Positions 25,233 through 35,208 of a DNA stretch of 64,000 nt are shown one piece after another. Source of the DNA: Thermochromatium tepidum ATCC 43061 (GTDB taxonomy: Bacteria; Pseudomonadota; Gammaproteobacteria; Chromatiales; Chromatiaceae); the NCBI RefSeq assembly GCF_009664085.1, contig NZ_CP039268.1:2031501-2095500 (forward strand), written 5' to 3'. Positions within the stretch are counted from its first letter, which is position 1. Every line of letters begins with the position of its first letter. A model generated the notes under the pieces. It saw only the letters and a program-made list of their open reading frames with translations. It was not told the DNA's origin and made no database searches. The translations under genes were made by a program, and so were the position numbers.

Positions 25233-26681
25233 GTGGTCCAGTGTTCCAAGACCTTGATTCAAGAGAGCGGTTGTCGAACCAGCGGTTGTGCCAGCCCGAT
25301 GGACAGGCACCACCCGTCGATCGATGACCACCCCTGCTACTCGGAGACAGCCCATCATCGCTTCGCGCGCATCCATCTGCCGGTTGCGCCCGCCTGTAAT
25401 ATCCAGTGCCATTACTGCAATCGCAAATATGACTGTGCCAACGAGTCCCGCCCCGGTGTGGTCTCACAGGTGCTCAAACCCGAACAGGCGGTCAAAAAGG
25501 CCCTGGTCGTCGGCGCCGCGCTCCCGCAACTGGCCGTGGTTGGGGTCGCCGGGCCTGGTGATCCGCTCGCCAGCCCAAAACGCACCTTGGCCACCTTTCA
25601 AAGACTGGCCGAACAGGCCCCGGATCTCAAGCTGTGTCTCTCGACCAATGGCCTGGGGGTGCTCGACCATATCGACGCCCTCCTCAGATACAACATCACG
25701 CACGTCACGCTCACGATCAATTGTCTCGATCCGGAGATCGGGGCGGCGATCTATCCCTGGATCCTATGGAGAGGCAAGCGGATCCATGGGCGTACAGCAT
25801 CCGAGATCCTGATCGAGCGGCAACAGCGCGGTCTCGAGCAACTGATCGCGCGGGGTATTCTGGTCAAGGTCAACTCAGTGCTGATCCCCGGGGTCAATGA
25901 CACCCACCTCCCGACCGTCTCCCAGGTCATCCGGGCCAAGGGCGCCTTTATCCACAACATCATGCCGCTGATCGCTGAGCCCGAGCATGGGACCTACTAT
26001 GGCCTGACCGGCCAGCGCGGACCGACCCCAGAAGAGCTCAAGGCGGTTCAGGCCGCCTGTGCCGGCGACATGCGTCTGATGCGCCATTGCCAACAGTGCC
26101 GGGCCGATGCCGTGGGGACTTTGGATGAAGATCGGCGTGCCGAGTTCGAGCTCGATCGGGTCGAGTCCATGACCCTAACCCCTGAGCTGCTCGAAGCCGC
26201 TCGGGCCCGCCGTGCCGCCTTTCGCGCCCAGGTCGATGCCGAACAGCATCTGTTCCGCAGGTTACGAGAATCGCGACCGAGATCCGGTCCACATCGTCCG
26301 ATCCTGATGGCCGTAACGGCGCACAAGGGACGCATCAGCGGACACTTCGGCCAGGCCTCTGAGTTCCTCATCTATGAGGTGGATGAAAGTGGCATCCGTA
26401 TGGTTGGCCTGCGCCAAACCGGTCGTTCCTGCCAGGGCGAAGCGGCGTGCGGTGAATCCGCGGATACCCTGGAACCGATCATCCGCGCCCTAGACGGTTG
26501 CGAGGTCGTGCTCTGTGCCAAGATCGGCCATGCGCCTTGGCAACTGTTGGTCGCCGCCGGCATCCAGCCCAACAGCGAGCATCCAGGCGAGCCGATCGAG
26601 CAGGCCTGCCGTGCCGTCTGGCACGAGATGCAGTGGCGCGGCCCCGGCACCAGATCCGCAACCGTTTCTAAGGTGGCTTAA
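25233..26681 (+). CDS. nifB: NifB, FeMo-cofactor radical SAM synthase with NifX-like domain
   Basis: A 482-residue enzyme that fuses [4Fe-4S] clusters and inserts carbide and sulfide to make NifB-co, the precursor of FeMo-co. The radical SAM motif is CNIQCHYCNRKYDC near residue 55; other NifB motifs are CLSTNGLG, GRTASEILIERQ and MRHCQQCRADAVGTL. The C-terminal 110 residues (ILMAVTAHKGRISGHFGQA) form a NifX/NafY-like cofactor-binding domain, as usual in proteobacteria. GTG start chosen from GGAG seven bases upstream; an in-frame ATG at 25299 also fits. First gene of nifB-fdx-fdx-draG. Confidence 0.96.
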   Translation: MVQCSKTLIQESGCRTSGCASPMDRHHPSIDDHPCYSETAHHRFARIHLPVAPACNIQCHYCNRKYDCANESRPGVVSQVLKPEQAVKKALVVGAALPQLAVVGVAGPGDPLASPKRTLATFQRLAEQAPDLKLCLSTNGLGVLDHIDALLRYNITHVTLTINCLDPEIGAAIYPWILWRGKRIHGRTASEILIERQQRGLEQLIARGILVKVNSVLIPGVNDTHLPTVSQVIRAKGAFIHNIMPLIAEPEHGTYYGLTGQRGPTPEELKAVQAACAGDMRLMRHCQQCRADAVGTLDEDRRAEFELDRVESMTLTPELLEAARARRAAFRAQVDAEQHLFRRLRESRPRSGPHRPILMAVTAHKGRISGHFGQASEFLIYEVDESGIRMVGLRQTGRSCQGEAACGESADTLEPIIRALDGCEVVLCAKIGHAPWQLLVAAGIQPNSEHPGEPIEQACRAVWHEMQWRGPGTRSATVSKVA

Positions 26682-26712
26682 GTCCCCCACTGACCAACAC
26701 GGAGGAATCTCC

Positions 26713-27000
26713 ATGCCCAAGGCCAAGGTCACCTTCGAGGATGTCGGGGTGACGATCACGGTCCCTGCCGGAACCCGCCTGATCGAGATCTCGGAATTGG
26801 TCGGCGCTGGCATCGTCTATGGGTGCCGCGAAGGCGAATGCGGCACCTGTCTCACCCGGATCATCTCGGGGCATGCATACCTCGACCAACCCTCGGTGCT
26901 CGAAGATCAGGTGCTCAAAGAGCATCTGGCACCGCGTCACCACCGTCTCGCCTGCCAGGCCCAGGTTCTAGGCGGGGAGATCGTCGTCAAACCTATTTGA
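26713..27000 (+). CDS. [2Fe-2S] ferredoxin, nif-associated
   Basis: A 95-residue plant-type ferredoxin with GCREGECGTC (C-x4-C-x2-C) and a final cysteine in HRLACQAQV. It lies 31 bp after nifB with GGAGG before the ATG. It is likely an electron donor to NifB or to nitrogenase; which one is not shown by the sequence. Confidence 0.9.
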   Translation: MPKAKVTFEDVGVTITVPAGTRLIEISELVGAGIVYGCREGECGTCLTRIISGHAYLDQPSVLEDQVLKEHLAPRHHRLACQAQVLGGEIVVKPI

Positions 27001-27022
27001 AGCGTTCTTTTAAGGAGTCTCC

Positions 27023-27385
27023 ATGCCGACCATCACCTTTTCGAGCCCACTGCACAAAGACAAGACCGTCTATGCCGTTGCCGGGAGTCACCGCCAGACC
27101 ATCCTGGAGCTGGCCAAGGAGCATCACATCCCGATCGACTTTGGCTGCGGCAATGGCGAATGCGGTACCTGTCTCGTCAAGGTGTGGCGGATCGACACTC
27201 AAACCCCGCCCTTGGCCAATCCGCTCACCGAGCGCGAGGTCAGGGTACTCAAAGAGCTGGGCAAGATCACCCAGACCGAGATCGACCGCATGGCGCTCGA
27301 TGACATTGCCCCCAATGAATGGCGGCTCGCCTGTCAGATGGTGATCCGTGATGAGGACCTCCTCATCGAATATCCCAGTCGCTGA
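27023..27385 (+). CDS. [2Fe-2S] ferredoxin, nif-associated (second copy)
   Basis: A 120-residue [2Fe-2S] ferredoxin with FGCGNGECGTC and the last ligand in WRLACQMVI. It has a helical insertion (TEREVRVLKELGKITQTEIDRM) between the third and fourth cysteines, unlike the preceding gene, so the two are not a simple recent duplication. TTTTAAGGAG precedes the ATG. Its 3' end overlaps draG. Confidence 0.9.
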   Translation: MPTITFSSPLHKDKTVYAVAGSHRQTILELAKEHHIPIDFGCGNGECGTCLVKVWRIDTQTPPLANPLTEREVRVLKELGKITQTEIDRMALDDIAPNEWRLACQMVIRDEDLLIEYPSR

Positions 27386-28271
27386 GCGGGCCGAGGCGGC
27401 CTATCTGGGGCTGGCGATCGGGGACGCGCTCGGGGCCACGGTCGAGTTCATGACCCCCCACGAGATCCGCGTCCAGTTTGCGGCAAGCCAGGGGGTACAT
27501 CGTGAGCTCATCGGTGGCGGCTGGTTGAGGCTCAAACCCGGTCAGGTCACCGACGACACCAGCCTGTCATTGGCACTGGGCGCGGCCATCCTCACTGCGG
27601 ACGGGCGCGTGGAACCCCTGGCCTGCGCGCAGGCCTTCGAGGCCTGGATGCGCAGCAAGCCGGTAGACATCGGCAATACGATCCGGCGCAACCTGCTCGC
27701 CTTCCGCCGTACCGGACACCCGGTCGCACCGCCCTCCGAACACGATGCCGGCAATGGCGCGGCCATGCGCGTCTTGCCCGTCGCCCTGGCGACCCTCGGG
27801 TGCGACCCAGCGACCGTTGCGCAAGCGGTCCTCGATCAGGCCCATGTCACCCACAACAATCCCGTCTCGGATGCCGTCTGTCTGTTGCTCGTCCGCCTGC
27901 TCCAGGCCGCGCTGCGCGGTCGATCGCTCCCCCAGCTCTATCGGACCGAGATCCAACCCTTTATCCAACTTCACCCCTACTGCGCCCTACGTCCACATCG
28001 GCGCGACAATCCGAGCGGTTGGGTAGTCGAGACCCTCCAGGCGGTCTTACAGGCGCTACTCGATACCAGCGACTTCGAGGAGTGCTTGATCGACGTGGTC
28101 AACCGCGGCGGCGATGCCGATACCACGGGGGCGATCGCCGGCATGCTGGCCGGGGCGCTCTATGGCCTAGACGCCATCCCTAGAGGTTGGCAGCAGGCCT
28201 TGGATCCCCGCATCGCCACCAGCTGCCGGGGTCAGGCGCAGGCCCTGCTTGCCTTGGCACCGGGGTCATAG
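27351..28271 (+). CDS. draG: ADP-ribosyl-[dinitrogenase reductase] hydrolase
   Basis: A 306-residue ADP-ribosylglycohydrolase that removes ADP-ribose from NifH and so reactivates nitrogenase when light or energy returns. Dinuclear manganese motifs are LAIGDALGATVEFM, VTDDTSLSLALG and the late RGGDADTTGAIAG. It overlaps the upstream ferredoxin by 35 bases; an adjacent GTG at 27348 could also start it. Its 3' end overlaps that of draT, which runs the other way, so draG is expressed with nifB while draT is separate. Confidence 0.95.
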   Translation: MRTSSSNIPVAERAEAAYLGLAIGDALGATVEFMTPHEIRVQFAASQGVHRELIGGGWLRLKPGQVTDDTSLSLALGAAILTADGRVEPLACAQAFEAWMRSKPVDIGNTIRRNLLAFRRTGHPVAPPSEHDAGNGAAMRVLPVALATLGCDPATVAQAVLDQAHVTHNNPVSDAVCLLLVRLLQAALRGRSLPQLYRTEIQPFIQLHPYCALRPHRRDNPSGWVVETLQAVLQALLDTSDFEECLIDVVNRGGDADTTGAIAGMLAGALYGLDAIPRGWQQALDPRIATSCRGQAQALLALAPGS

Positions 28272-29090
28272 GGTCTCGATCCGTACCGCATAGACCCCGC
28301 CGATGACCAGATGCTCACCCTCGCCTCTGAGTACCCCGGGCAAGAGCTCGGCATGGAAGAAGACCTTGGCGGATGGGATCGAGGCGCTCAGGATATAGTC
28401 CCCAAACTCCCCTGCCCGTTCGCGGCTCGTGGTAAAGGAATTGATGTTGTTCAACAGGACCACCTGCTCCTTGCCGCGCGCGCTGAGCACCTCGTGTCCA
28501 TCGAGCCGATTGACCCCGCGATACAGGACGACCTGCCCTTCTTGCAGACCGGCGCGAGCATATTCGTACTGGCAATAGGTATAGAGCAGATCGAGTTGCG
28601 ACTCCAAGGCATTGGTGCCAGAGAGCCCCGCCGCGCGCATGGCCTCATAGCGTCGCCAGGCATGGCCAGTGAAATCGCGTAAGGGTTCGCCATGAAAACG
28701 GGGTACCAAACCGAAACGCGACTCGACCCAACCCTTGAGCACCGCCCCCTCGCGACTGTCGGCATCGAAATGCCAACCGCGTAGGACCCGCAACCAATTG
28801 GCCTTGGCCCGCCGACCCTTGCCCCTCTCTAGTCCCGCCTCCTCTAAACGCCCCAGACAAAAATGGGCCTCCAGGGCAGCCGCGAAGGCGTGCGCCCGCG
28901 CCGCTCGATCCTCCAAGGCATCGAGCCACTCAAAGAGCCCAAGATGGAGCTCGCGCACGCCATCAAGCTGCAGGGTGCTCGGGTGGCGCTGAAAGCTGAG
29001 CCCGCCCAGGATCACTGCTGGCAGGTTGCAGCGATTGATCGGCAGCCGCGCCCAGGCGGGGAGCGAAGGTTCAGGTGTCTTGTCGGACAT
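28266..29090 (-). CDS. draT: NAD+-dinitrogenase-reductase ADP-D-ribosyltransferase
   Basis: A 274-residue DraT that transfers ADP-ribose from NAD+ to a single arginine of NifH, switching nitrogenase off on ammonium or darkness. Conserved blocks INRCNLPAVILGGLSFQRHP, VLYRGVNRLDGHEV and LLNNINSFTTSRERAGEFGD are typical. AAGGAGCTCTGTCGC precedes the ATG. The NifA box of nifH (29081-29096) overlaps its start codon, and a TATATT-like -10 lies about 45 bases upstream on the minus strand. Confidence 0.95.
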   Translation of the reverse strand: MSDKTPEPSLPAWARLPINRCNLPAVILGGLSFQRHPSTLQLDGVRELHLGLFEWLDALEDRAARAHAFAAALEAHFCLGRLEEAGLERGKGRRAKANWLRVLRGWHFDADSREGAVLKGWVESRFGLVPRFHGEPLRDFTGHAWRRYEAMRAAGLSGTNALESQLDLLYTYCQYEYARAGLQEGQVVLYRGVNRLDGHEVLSARGKEQVVLLNNINSFTTSRERAGEFGDYILSASIPSAKVFFHAELLPGVLRGEGEHLVIGGVYAVRIETL

Positions 29091-29096
29091 GCGACA
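29081..29096 (+). promoter_or_regulatory. NifA upstream activator site for nifH, overlapping the draT start
   Basis: TGTCGGACATGCGACA, perfect TGT-N10-ACA, about 80 bases before the nifH -24 element. Confidence 0.8.
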
Positions 29097-29118
29097 GAGC
29101 TCCTTGGCAGCCAGGTAA

Positions 29119-30135
<1,017 letters not shown>

Positions 30136-30147
30136 GAGGTATATCAG

Positions 30148-31605
30148 ATGGTTACGATGAACATGAATCGCGACGAGGTTCAGCAGCTCATTCAGGAGGT
30201 CCTAGAGGTCTATCCAGAAAAGGCGAAAAAAGACCGTGCCAAGCATCTCGCGGTCAATGATCATTCGCTCGAACAATCCAAAAAGTGCATCGTCTCCAAC
30301 CGCAAATCATTACCTGGAGTGATGACCATCCGCGGTTGTGCCTATGCCGGATCGCGCGGTGTAGTCTGGGGTCCGATCAAGGATATGATCCATATCTCAC
30401 ACGGACCCGTGGGTTGCGGTCAGTATTCGCGTGCTGGGCGACGCAACTATTATGTCGGACATACCGGTATCGATACCTTCAGCGAGATGAACTTCACCTC
30501 GGATTTCCAAGAGCGGGATATCGTATTCGGTGGTGACAAGAAGCTTTCCAAGCTCATCGAAGAGATCGAGATGCTCTTCCCGCTCAATAAAGGGATCACG
30601 ATTCAGTCTGAGTGCCCGATCGGGTTGATCGGCGACGACATCGAATCTGTAGCCAAAAAGATGGCGGCCAAGAGCAATAAAACCATCGTGCCGGTACGCT
30701 GCGAAGGATTCCGAGGGGTCTCGCAATCCTTGGGTCATCACATCGCCAATGATACCATCCGTGACTGGGTATTGCACAAACGGGATGGTGATCATTCGTT
30801 CCAAGGCACACCCTACGATGTCGCGATCCTCGGTGATTACAATATCGGCGGTGATGCCTGGGCCTCGCGAATCCTATTCGAAGAGATGGGCCTACGTGTG
30901 GTAGCCATGTGGTCAGGTGATGGCACCTTGCCAGAGATGGAGCTGGGATCCAAGGTCAAGTTGAATCTCGTACACTGCTATCGCTCGATCAACTATATCA
31001 CCAGGCACATGGAGGAGAAATATGGCATCCCTTGGATCGAGTACAATCTCTTTGGACCTACCAAGATCGCCGAATCACTGCGCAAGATCGCGGCGCATTT
31101 CGATGATCGCATCAAAGAAGGCGCAGAGCGAGTCATTGCCAAATATACCCCGCTGATGGAGGCCATCATTGCCAAATACAGACCGAGGCTTGAGGGCAAG
31201 AAGGTCATGCTCTATGTAGGCGGGTTACGCCCACGTCACGTCGTGGGTGCCTATGAAGATCTTGGGATGGATGTGATTGGTACTGGTTATGAGTTTGCCC
31301 ATAACGATGACTATGATCGCACCATCAAGGAGGTCAAGGATTCGACCCTACTTTATGATGATGTCACTGCCTACGAGCTAGAAGAATTCGTCAAGCGTTT
31401 GCGGCCCGACCTGATCGGATCTGGGATCAAGGAAAAATATATCTTCCAGAAGATGGGGATCCCGTTCCGCCAGATGCATTCCTGGGATTATTCTGGTCCT
31501 TATCATGGCTATGATGGATTTGCCATCTTTGCTCGAGATATGGACATGACACTCAATAATCCCTCCTGGTCTAAACTCAAGGCACCATGGCTAAAAGCGG
31601 CTTGA
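30148..31605 (+). CDS. nifD: Nitrogenase molybdenum-iron protein alpha chain
   Basis: A 485-residue alpha subunit. P-cluster ligands are in GCAYAGSRG and [11 protein letters not shown], the FeMo-co cysteine is in [11 protein letters not shown], and the cofactor histidine is in [13 protein letters not shown]. No anfG/vnfG gene follows, so this is the molybdenum enzyme. GAGAGG precedes the first ATG; a second ATG three codons later is possible. The third-position A+T content is visibly higher here than in nifEN or rnf. Confidence 0.97.
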   Translation: MVTMNMNRDEVQQLIQEVLEVYPEKAKKDRAKHLAVNDHSLEQSKKCIVSNRKSLPGVMTIRGCAYAGSRGVVWGPIKDMIHISHGPVGCGQYSRAGRRNYYVGHTGIDTFSEMNFTSDFQERDIVFGGDKKLSKLIEEIEMLFPLNKGITIQSECPIGLIGDDIESVAKKMAAKSNKTIVPVRCEGFRGVSQSLGHHIANDTIRDWVLHKRDGDHSFQGTPYDVAILGDYNIGGDAWASRILFEEMGLRVVAMWSGDGTLPEMELGSKVKLNLVHCYRSINYITRHMEEKYGIPWIEYNLFGPTKIAESLRKIAAHFDDRIKEGAERVIAKYTPLMEAIIAKYRPRLEGKKVMLYVGGLRPRHVVGAYEDLGMDVIGTGYEFAHNDDYDRTIKEVKDSTLLYDDVTAYELEEFVKRLRPDLIGSGIKEKYIFQKMGIPFRQMHSWDYSGPYHGYDGFAIFARDMDMTLNNPSWSKLKAPWLKAA

Positions 31606-31691
31606 GGTGATCTTCAGGGTATCACCCAGGTATCATTCAATCATAATAGTGGTCGTTGTCCGCAGATGGGCGGCGCGGCTGGAGTAGCGAC

Positions 31692-33263
31692 ATGAGTCAG
31701 ACATTAGAAAAGATCAATCCCTGTTATCCGTTATTTTGTGGAATGGACTATCAGGAGAGTTTTGCCAACAAGCGGGTCCAATTTGAAGAAGGCCATCCTC
31801 AAGCAAAGATCCAGGAGATCTTCGACTGGACGACGACCCAGGAATATCAAGAACTCAATTTCAAGCGTGAGGCATTGACCATCAACCCGGCCAAGGCCTG
31901 TCAGCCATTAGGCGCAGTCTTGTGTGCGCTCGGTTTTGAAAAAACCCTGCCTTATGTCCATGGCTCCCAAGGGTGTGTCGCTTACTTCCGTACTTATTTT
32001 AACCGTCATTTCAAAGAGCCGATCGCCTGTGTCTCAGATTCGATGACTGAGGATGCAGCCGTATTCGGCGGACAAAAAAATCTTTTCGAAGGGCTAGAGA
32101 ATGCCAAGGCCCTCTACAAGCCTGAGATGATCGCTGTCTCGACGACCTGTATGGCCGAGGTCATTGGTGATGACCTCAATGCCTTTATCAACAATGCCAA
32201 AAAGGAGGGGCATATCCCAGCCGACTTCCCAGTGCCATTCGCCCATACACCATCATTTGTCGGCAGCCATATCACCGGCTGGGATAATATGGAAGAAGGC
32301 ATTTTGCGCTATTTCACGCTCAATGCGATGGAGGATAAACATCCAGGCAAAAGTCCCAAGATCAATATCATCCCTGGGTTTGAGACCTATCTCGGTAACT
32401 ATCGCCTCATCAAGCGCTATCTGCGCGAAATGGATGTAGACTTTACGCTGCTCTCCGATCCCGAGGAAGTGCTCGATACCCCGGCCGATGGCGAATATCG
32501 CATGTATGCCGGCGGCACCAAAATGGAGGCGATCCGTGAGGCACCAAACGCAATCACGACCTTTCTGCTCCAGCCGCTCAGCTTGGAAAAGACCAGGAAA
32601 TTCATCGAAAACACCTGGAATCATGACATCCCTAAGCTCAATATCCCGATGGGCGTCGACTGGACCGATGAATTCCTGATGAAGGTCTCAGAGCTGACCG
32701 GTAAGCCCATCCCGGAGTCGCTCGCCAAGGAGCGGGGCCGATTGATCGATATGATGACCGACAGCCATGCCTGGCTCCATGGTAAGCGGATGGCATTGTA
32801 TGGTGATCCAGATTTCACCCTAGGCCTGACCAAGTTTTTGCTCGAGCTTGGGGTCGAACCGACCCACATCGTCTGCCACAATAGCTCCAAACGCTGGGAG
32901 AAGGCGATGAAAAAGCTTCTTGAGTCTTCACCTTATGGCGTCAATGCCAAGATCTATCCAGGTGCAGATCTCTGGCATTTGCGCAGCCTGTGTTTTACCG
33001 ACAAACCGGATTTCTTGATCGGTAATAGCTACGGCAAGTTTATCCAACGCGATACCCTGCATAAGGGGAAGGCATTTGAGGTCCCGCTCATCCGGATCGG
33101 TTTCCCGATCTTCGATCGCCATCATTTGCACCGCATGACGACGCTCGGCTATGAAGGGGCGATGTATCTGGTCACGACCATTGTCAATGCCGTCCTAGAC
33201 CGTCTCGATGAAGAGACCCGGATCATGGGCGTGACCGATTTCAATCATGACCTGGTTCGCTAG
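31692..33263 (+). CDS. nifK: Nitrogenase molybdenum-iron protein beta chain
   Basis: A 523-residue beta subunit with P-cluster cysteines in KACQPLGAVLC, HGSQGCVAYFR and STTCMAEVIGDD. The ATG of MSQTLEKINPCYPLF was chosen because GGAG is nine bases upstream and this is the usual N-terminus; the frame is open twelve codons further. Like nifD, its base composition is lower in G+C than the rest of the cluster. Confidence 0.97.
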   Translation: MSQTLEKINPCYPLFCGMDYQESFANKRVQFEEGHPQAKIQEIFDWTTTQEYQELNFKREALTINPAKACQPLGAVLCALGFEKTLPYVHGSQGCVAYFRTYFNRHFKEPIACVSDSMTEDAAVFGGQKNLFEGLENAKALYKPEMIAVSTTCMAEVIGDDLNAFINNAKKEGHIPADFPVPFAHTPSFVGSHITGWDNMEEGILRYFTLNAMEDKHPGKSPKINIIPGFETYLGNYRLIKRYLREMDVDFTLLSDPEEVLDTPADGEYRMYAGGTKMEAIREAPNAITTFLLQPLSLEKTRKFIENTWNHDIPKLNIPMGVDWTDEFLMKVSELTGKPIPESLAKERGRLIDMMTDSHAWLHGKRMALYGDPDFTLGLTKFLLELGVEPTHIVCHNSSKRWEKAMKKLLESSPYGVNAKIYPGADLWHLRSLCFTDKPDFLIGNSYGKFIQRDTLHKGKAFEVPLIRIGFPIFDRHHLHRMTTLGYEGAMYLVTTIVNAVLDRLDEETRIMGVTDFNHDLVR

Positions 33264-33271
33264 GGGGAGGC

Positions 33272-33493
33272 ATGGCCAATATCATGATCCGCAAAGGCGC
33301 TGAGGGCTATGTCTTTTACATGCCAAAGCGCGATATCGAGGATGTCATCGTCTCGTTTGAGTTCGACAGCTCAGATAAATGGGGTGGCACCATCCGATTG
33401 AAAAATGGTGGCCAGTATTACATCGAGCCGCAACCCGCACCCGAGCGTTTACCCATCTCGGTGCGAGCCAGACGGATCGATGGGGTTGAGTAA
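33272..33493 (+). CDS. nifT: NifT (FixT) family protein
   Basis: A 73-residue NifT: MANIMIRKGAEGYVFYMPKRD to GGQYYIEPQP. It is a small conserved protein of nifHDK operons; its role is unsettled and it is dispensable in Klebsiella. It follows nifK after 8 bp. Confidence 0.93.
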   Translation: MANIMIRKGAEGYVFYMPKRDIEDVIVSFEFDSSDKWGGTIRLKNGGQYYIEPQPAPERLPISVRARRIDGVE

Positions 33494-33502
33494 GTCTATC
33501 GT

Positions 33503-33519
33503 GGCACGCTGGGCGTGCC
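33503..33519. other. Hairpin after nifT
   Basis: GGCACGC-TGG-GCGTGCC, a perfect seven-base stem with a three-base loop and no U-run. It may act as an mRNA stabiliser or partial terminator that sets the nifHDKT level above that of the downstream genes. Confidence 0.5.
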
Positions 33520-33564
33520 CCACAGATCCAGGGGTCCGTGTTTTATCGTTGGAGAGATTTTAAG

Positions 33565-33759
33565 ATGTCGATGAAGATCATCCAGTCTGAATGCACGAGT
33601 TGTGGCGATTGCCTGCCGGTCTGTCCGACCGATTCGATCAGTGAAAAAGGCGGGATCTACAAGATCAATCCAGACACCTGCACCGAATGTGAAGACGAGG
33701 ACGCTCCACAGTGCCTCTCGGTCTGTCCGGCCGGTGAGGCCTGCATCGTGTATCTCTAG
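33565..33759 (+). CDS. fdxN: 2[4Fe-4S] ferredoxin FdxN
   Basis: A 64-residue two-cluster ferredoxin: CTSCGDCLPVCPTDSI and CTECEDEDAPQCLSVCPAGEAC, with the longer second loop typical of the nif-specific FdxN, the likely direct electron donor to NifH. GGAGAG precedes the ATG of MSMKIIQSEC. It is a natural partner of the Rnf complex encoded downstream. Confidence 0.93.
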   Translation: MSMKIIQSECTSCGDCLPVCPTDSISEKGGIYKINPDTCTECEDEDAPQCLSVCPAGEACIVYL

Positions 33760-33770
33760 GAGCGCCTGCC

Positions 33771-34190
33771 ATGCCCCGACCCATCCGTATCGCCTGTGCC
33801 ACTGAGAGCGGTCGTCTGATCGACGGCCATTTCGGTTCATGCCGCGCCTTCGCCATCTGGGATGTCGGACCTGATGACATCACCTTCATCGAGGCGCGCT
33901 CGACCCTGGAGGCCGATGAGTCCGCCGATCGCAATCGGGCGCGCGCCGAGTTGATCCAGGATTGTCAGATCACCTATGTGCAGGAGATCGGCGGTCCAGC
34001 AGCCGCCAAGGTCGTGCGCGCCGGGGTGCACCCGCTCCGGGTGGCCCCAGGTACCTCAATGCATGCGATGCTCGAGCGGCTGCAACAGGCATTGCGAAAA
34101 CCGCCACCCTGGCTGGCCCGGGTCATGGGGATCGAGGCCGCGAGCCTTGCCCGCTATCGCCTGCACATCGAGCAGGCGGAAGAGGGGTGA
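33771..34190 (+). CDS. NifX/NifY-family FeMo-cofactor-binding protein
   Basis: A 139-residue protein with the cofactor-binding domain pattern IACATESGRLIDGHFGSCRAF and GGPAAAKVVRAGVHPLRV. Its place after nifHDKT is that of nifY in Klebsiella and nafY in Azotobacter, so it probably binds FeMo-co or apo-NifDK during maturation. It is shorter than NafY (no SAM-like N-terminal domain). A separate nifX exists at 38834. Confidence 0.85.
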   Translation: MPRPIRIACATESGRLIDGHFGSCRAFAIWDVGPDDITFIEARSTLEADESADRNRARAELIQDCQITYVQEIGGPAAAKVVRAGVHPLRVAPGTSMHAMLERLQQALRKPPPWLARVMGIEAASLARYRLHIEQAEEG

Positions 34191-34245
34191 AGACACCCGG
34201 CGCGTCAGCGAGGCCGATACCCAGTCAGTGCCTGGAGGAGGAGGG

Positions 34246-35208
34246 ATGACACCCGCAGAAATCGCTGCATTCGAGACGGCCTGCGCCGAGGTCTGTGACC
34301 AGGTGCCGGTCACTCAGGGGCCAGACGCACTCGCCCAGGCACTCCAGCGCATCCTGCCTCGGTGTGACCTGCGCGAGGCCCTGGTGCGCGGTGGCTGGTA
34401 TCGCCTGGGGGGTGTCGTCACCGCCGATGGGCGACGGTTAGCCGATGACCTCGAGCACTGGGTCACCGAGACCCTGGCGCGTTACGATGACGACCTCGCC
34501 GCCATGGTCGAGTCCGAGGCCGATGATTCGCCCTTTGCCACCCGTGTTCTCGGCAAGACCCATTATTGGGTCGCGCGCGTCGGTCCTGAGGTGACGGAGT
34601 TTCTTCAGATCGAGCTCGAGGAGCTGCAAGAGGTCATCTCTCATCGGCTCTTCGTCCCCGACGTGGCGCCGGCAAGCCTCGAAGACCTCATCGACCCCCG
34701 CCCTCTCCCCTCGCCCCCGATCGCCGTGTTAGGCCAGCCGGCCTATCGGCTAAGGCGCATCACCCTCATACGCGAGTTTCTCGCGGCGATGCGCGAACAG
34801 CGCCCCGAGCCCCAACCAATCCATCGCTTCGTCGCCGATTGGCAGCGCAGCAGCGCCGAGCGTGCCTGCGACCTTGCCAACCACTGGGTCTTTAGTCTCC
34901 GCGAGCATCTCGATCCCTATCGTCAGCCGATCAAGCATGCCATCCCGGTGGCAGCACTCCATGGCACGGCGCCGCGTTTCGCGGCCAGCGACGGCGCCCG
35001 CGGTCTCGACCTCGCCGAGGCGATCGCCCGTTTCGATCGCCAGATCGGCTATCCGATGGCCTGGTTCTTCCACCTGCTGACCACCAAGGCCGTACCCCAG
35101 TGCGTGGCAGCGACGGTCGTCGAGGATTTCGCAGACGGGTTCGCCTATCTGCCCGACCGCGACCTTCAGATCGTGCGCGACTGGCTGCATCGACCCTATG
35201 TGTTTTGA
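34246..35208 (+). CDS. Nif-associated protein of unknown function (320 residues)
   Basis: I do not recognise a named family. The protein is soluble, acidic and largely helical, with a Pro-rich middle (DPRPLPSPPIAVLGQPAYR) and no cysteine motif able to hold a cluster. The ATG has the strong site GGAGGAGGAGG. It is last in the nifHDKT operon and overlaps the convergent nifQ by 13 bases. Its place suggests a role in maturation or regulation of nitrogenase. Confidence 0.8.
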   Translation: MTPAEIAAFETACAEVCDQVPVTQGPDALAQALQRILPRCDLREALVRGGWYRLGGVVTADGRRLADDLEHWVTETLARYDDDLAAMVESEADDSPFATRVLGKTHYWVARVGPEVTEFLQIELEELQEVISHRLFVPDVAPASLEDLIDPRPLPSPPIAVLGQPAYRLRRITLIREFLAAMREQRPEPQPIHRFVADWQRSSAERACDLANHWVFSLREHLDPYRQPIKHAIPVAALHGTAPRFAASDGARGLDLAEAIARFDRQIGYPMAWFFHLLTTKAVPQCVAATVVEDFADGFAYLPDRDLQIVRDWLHRPYVF

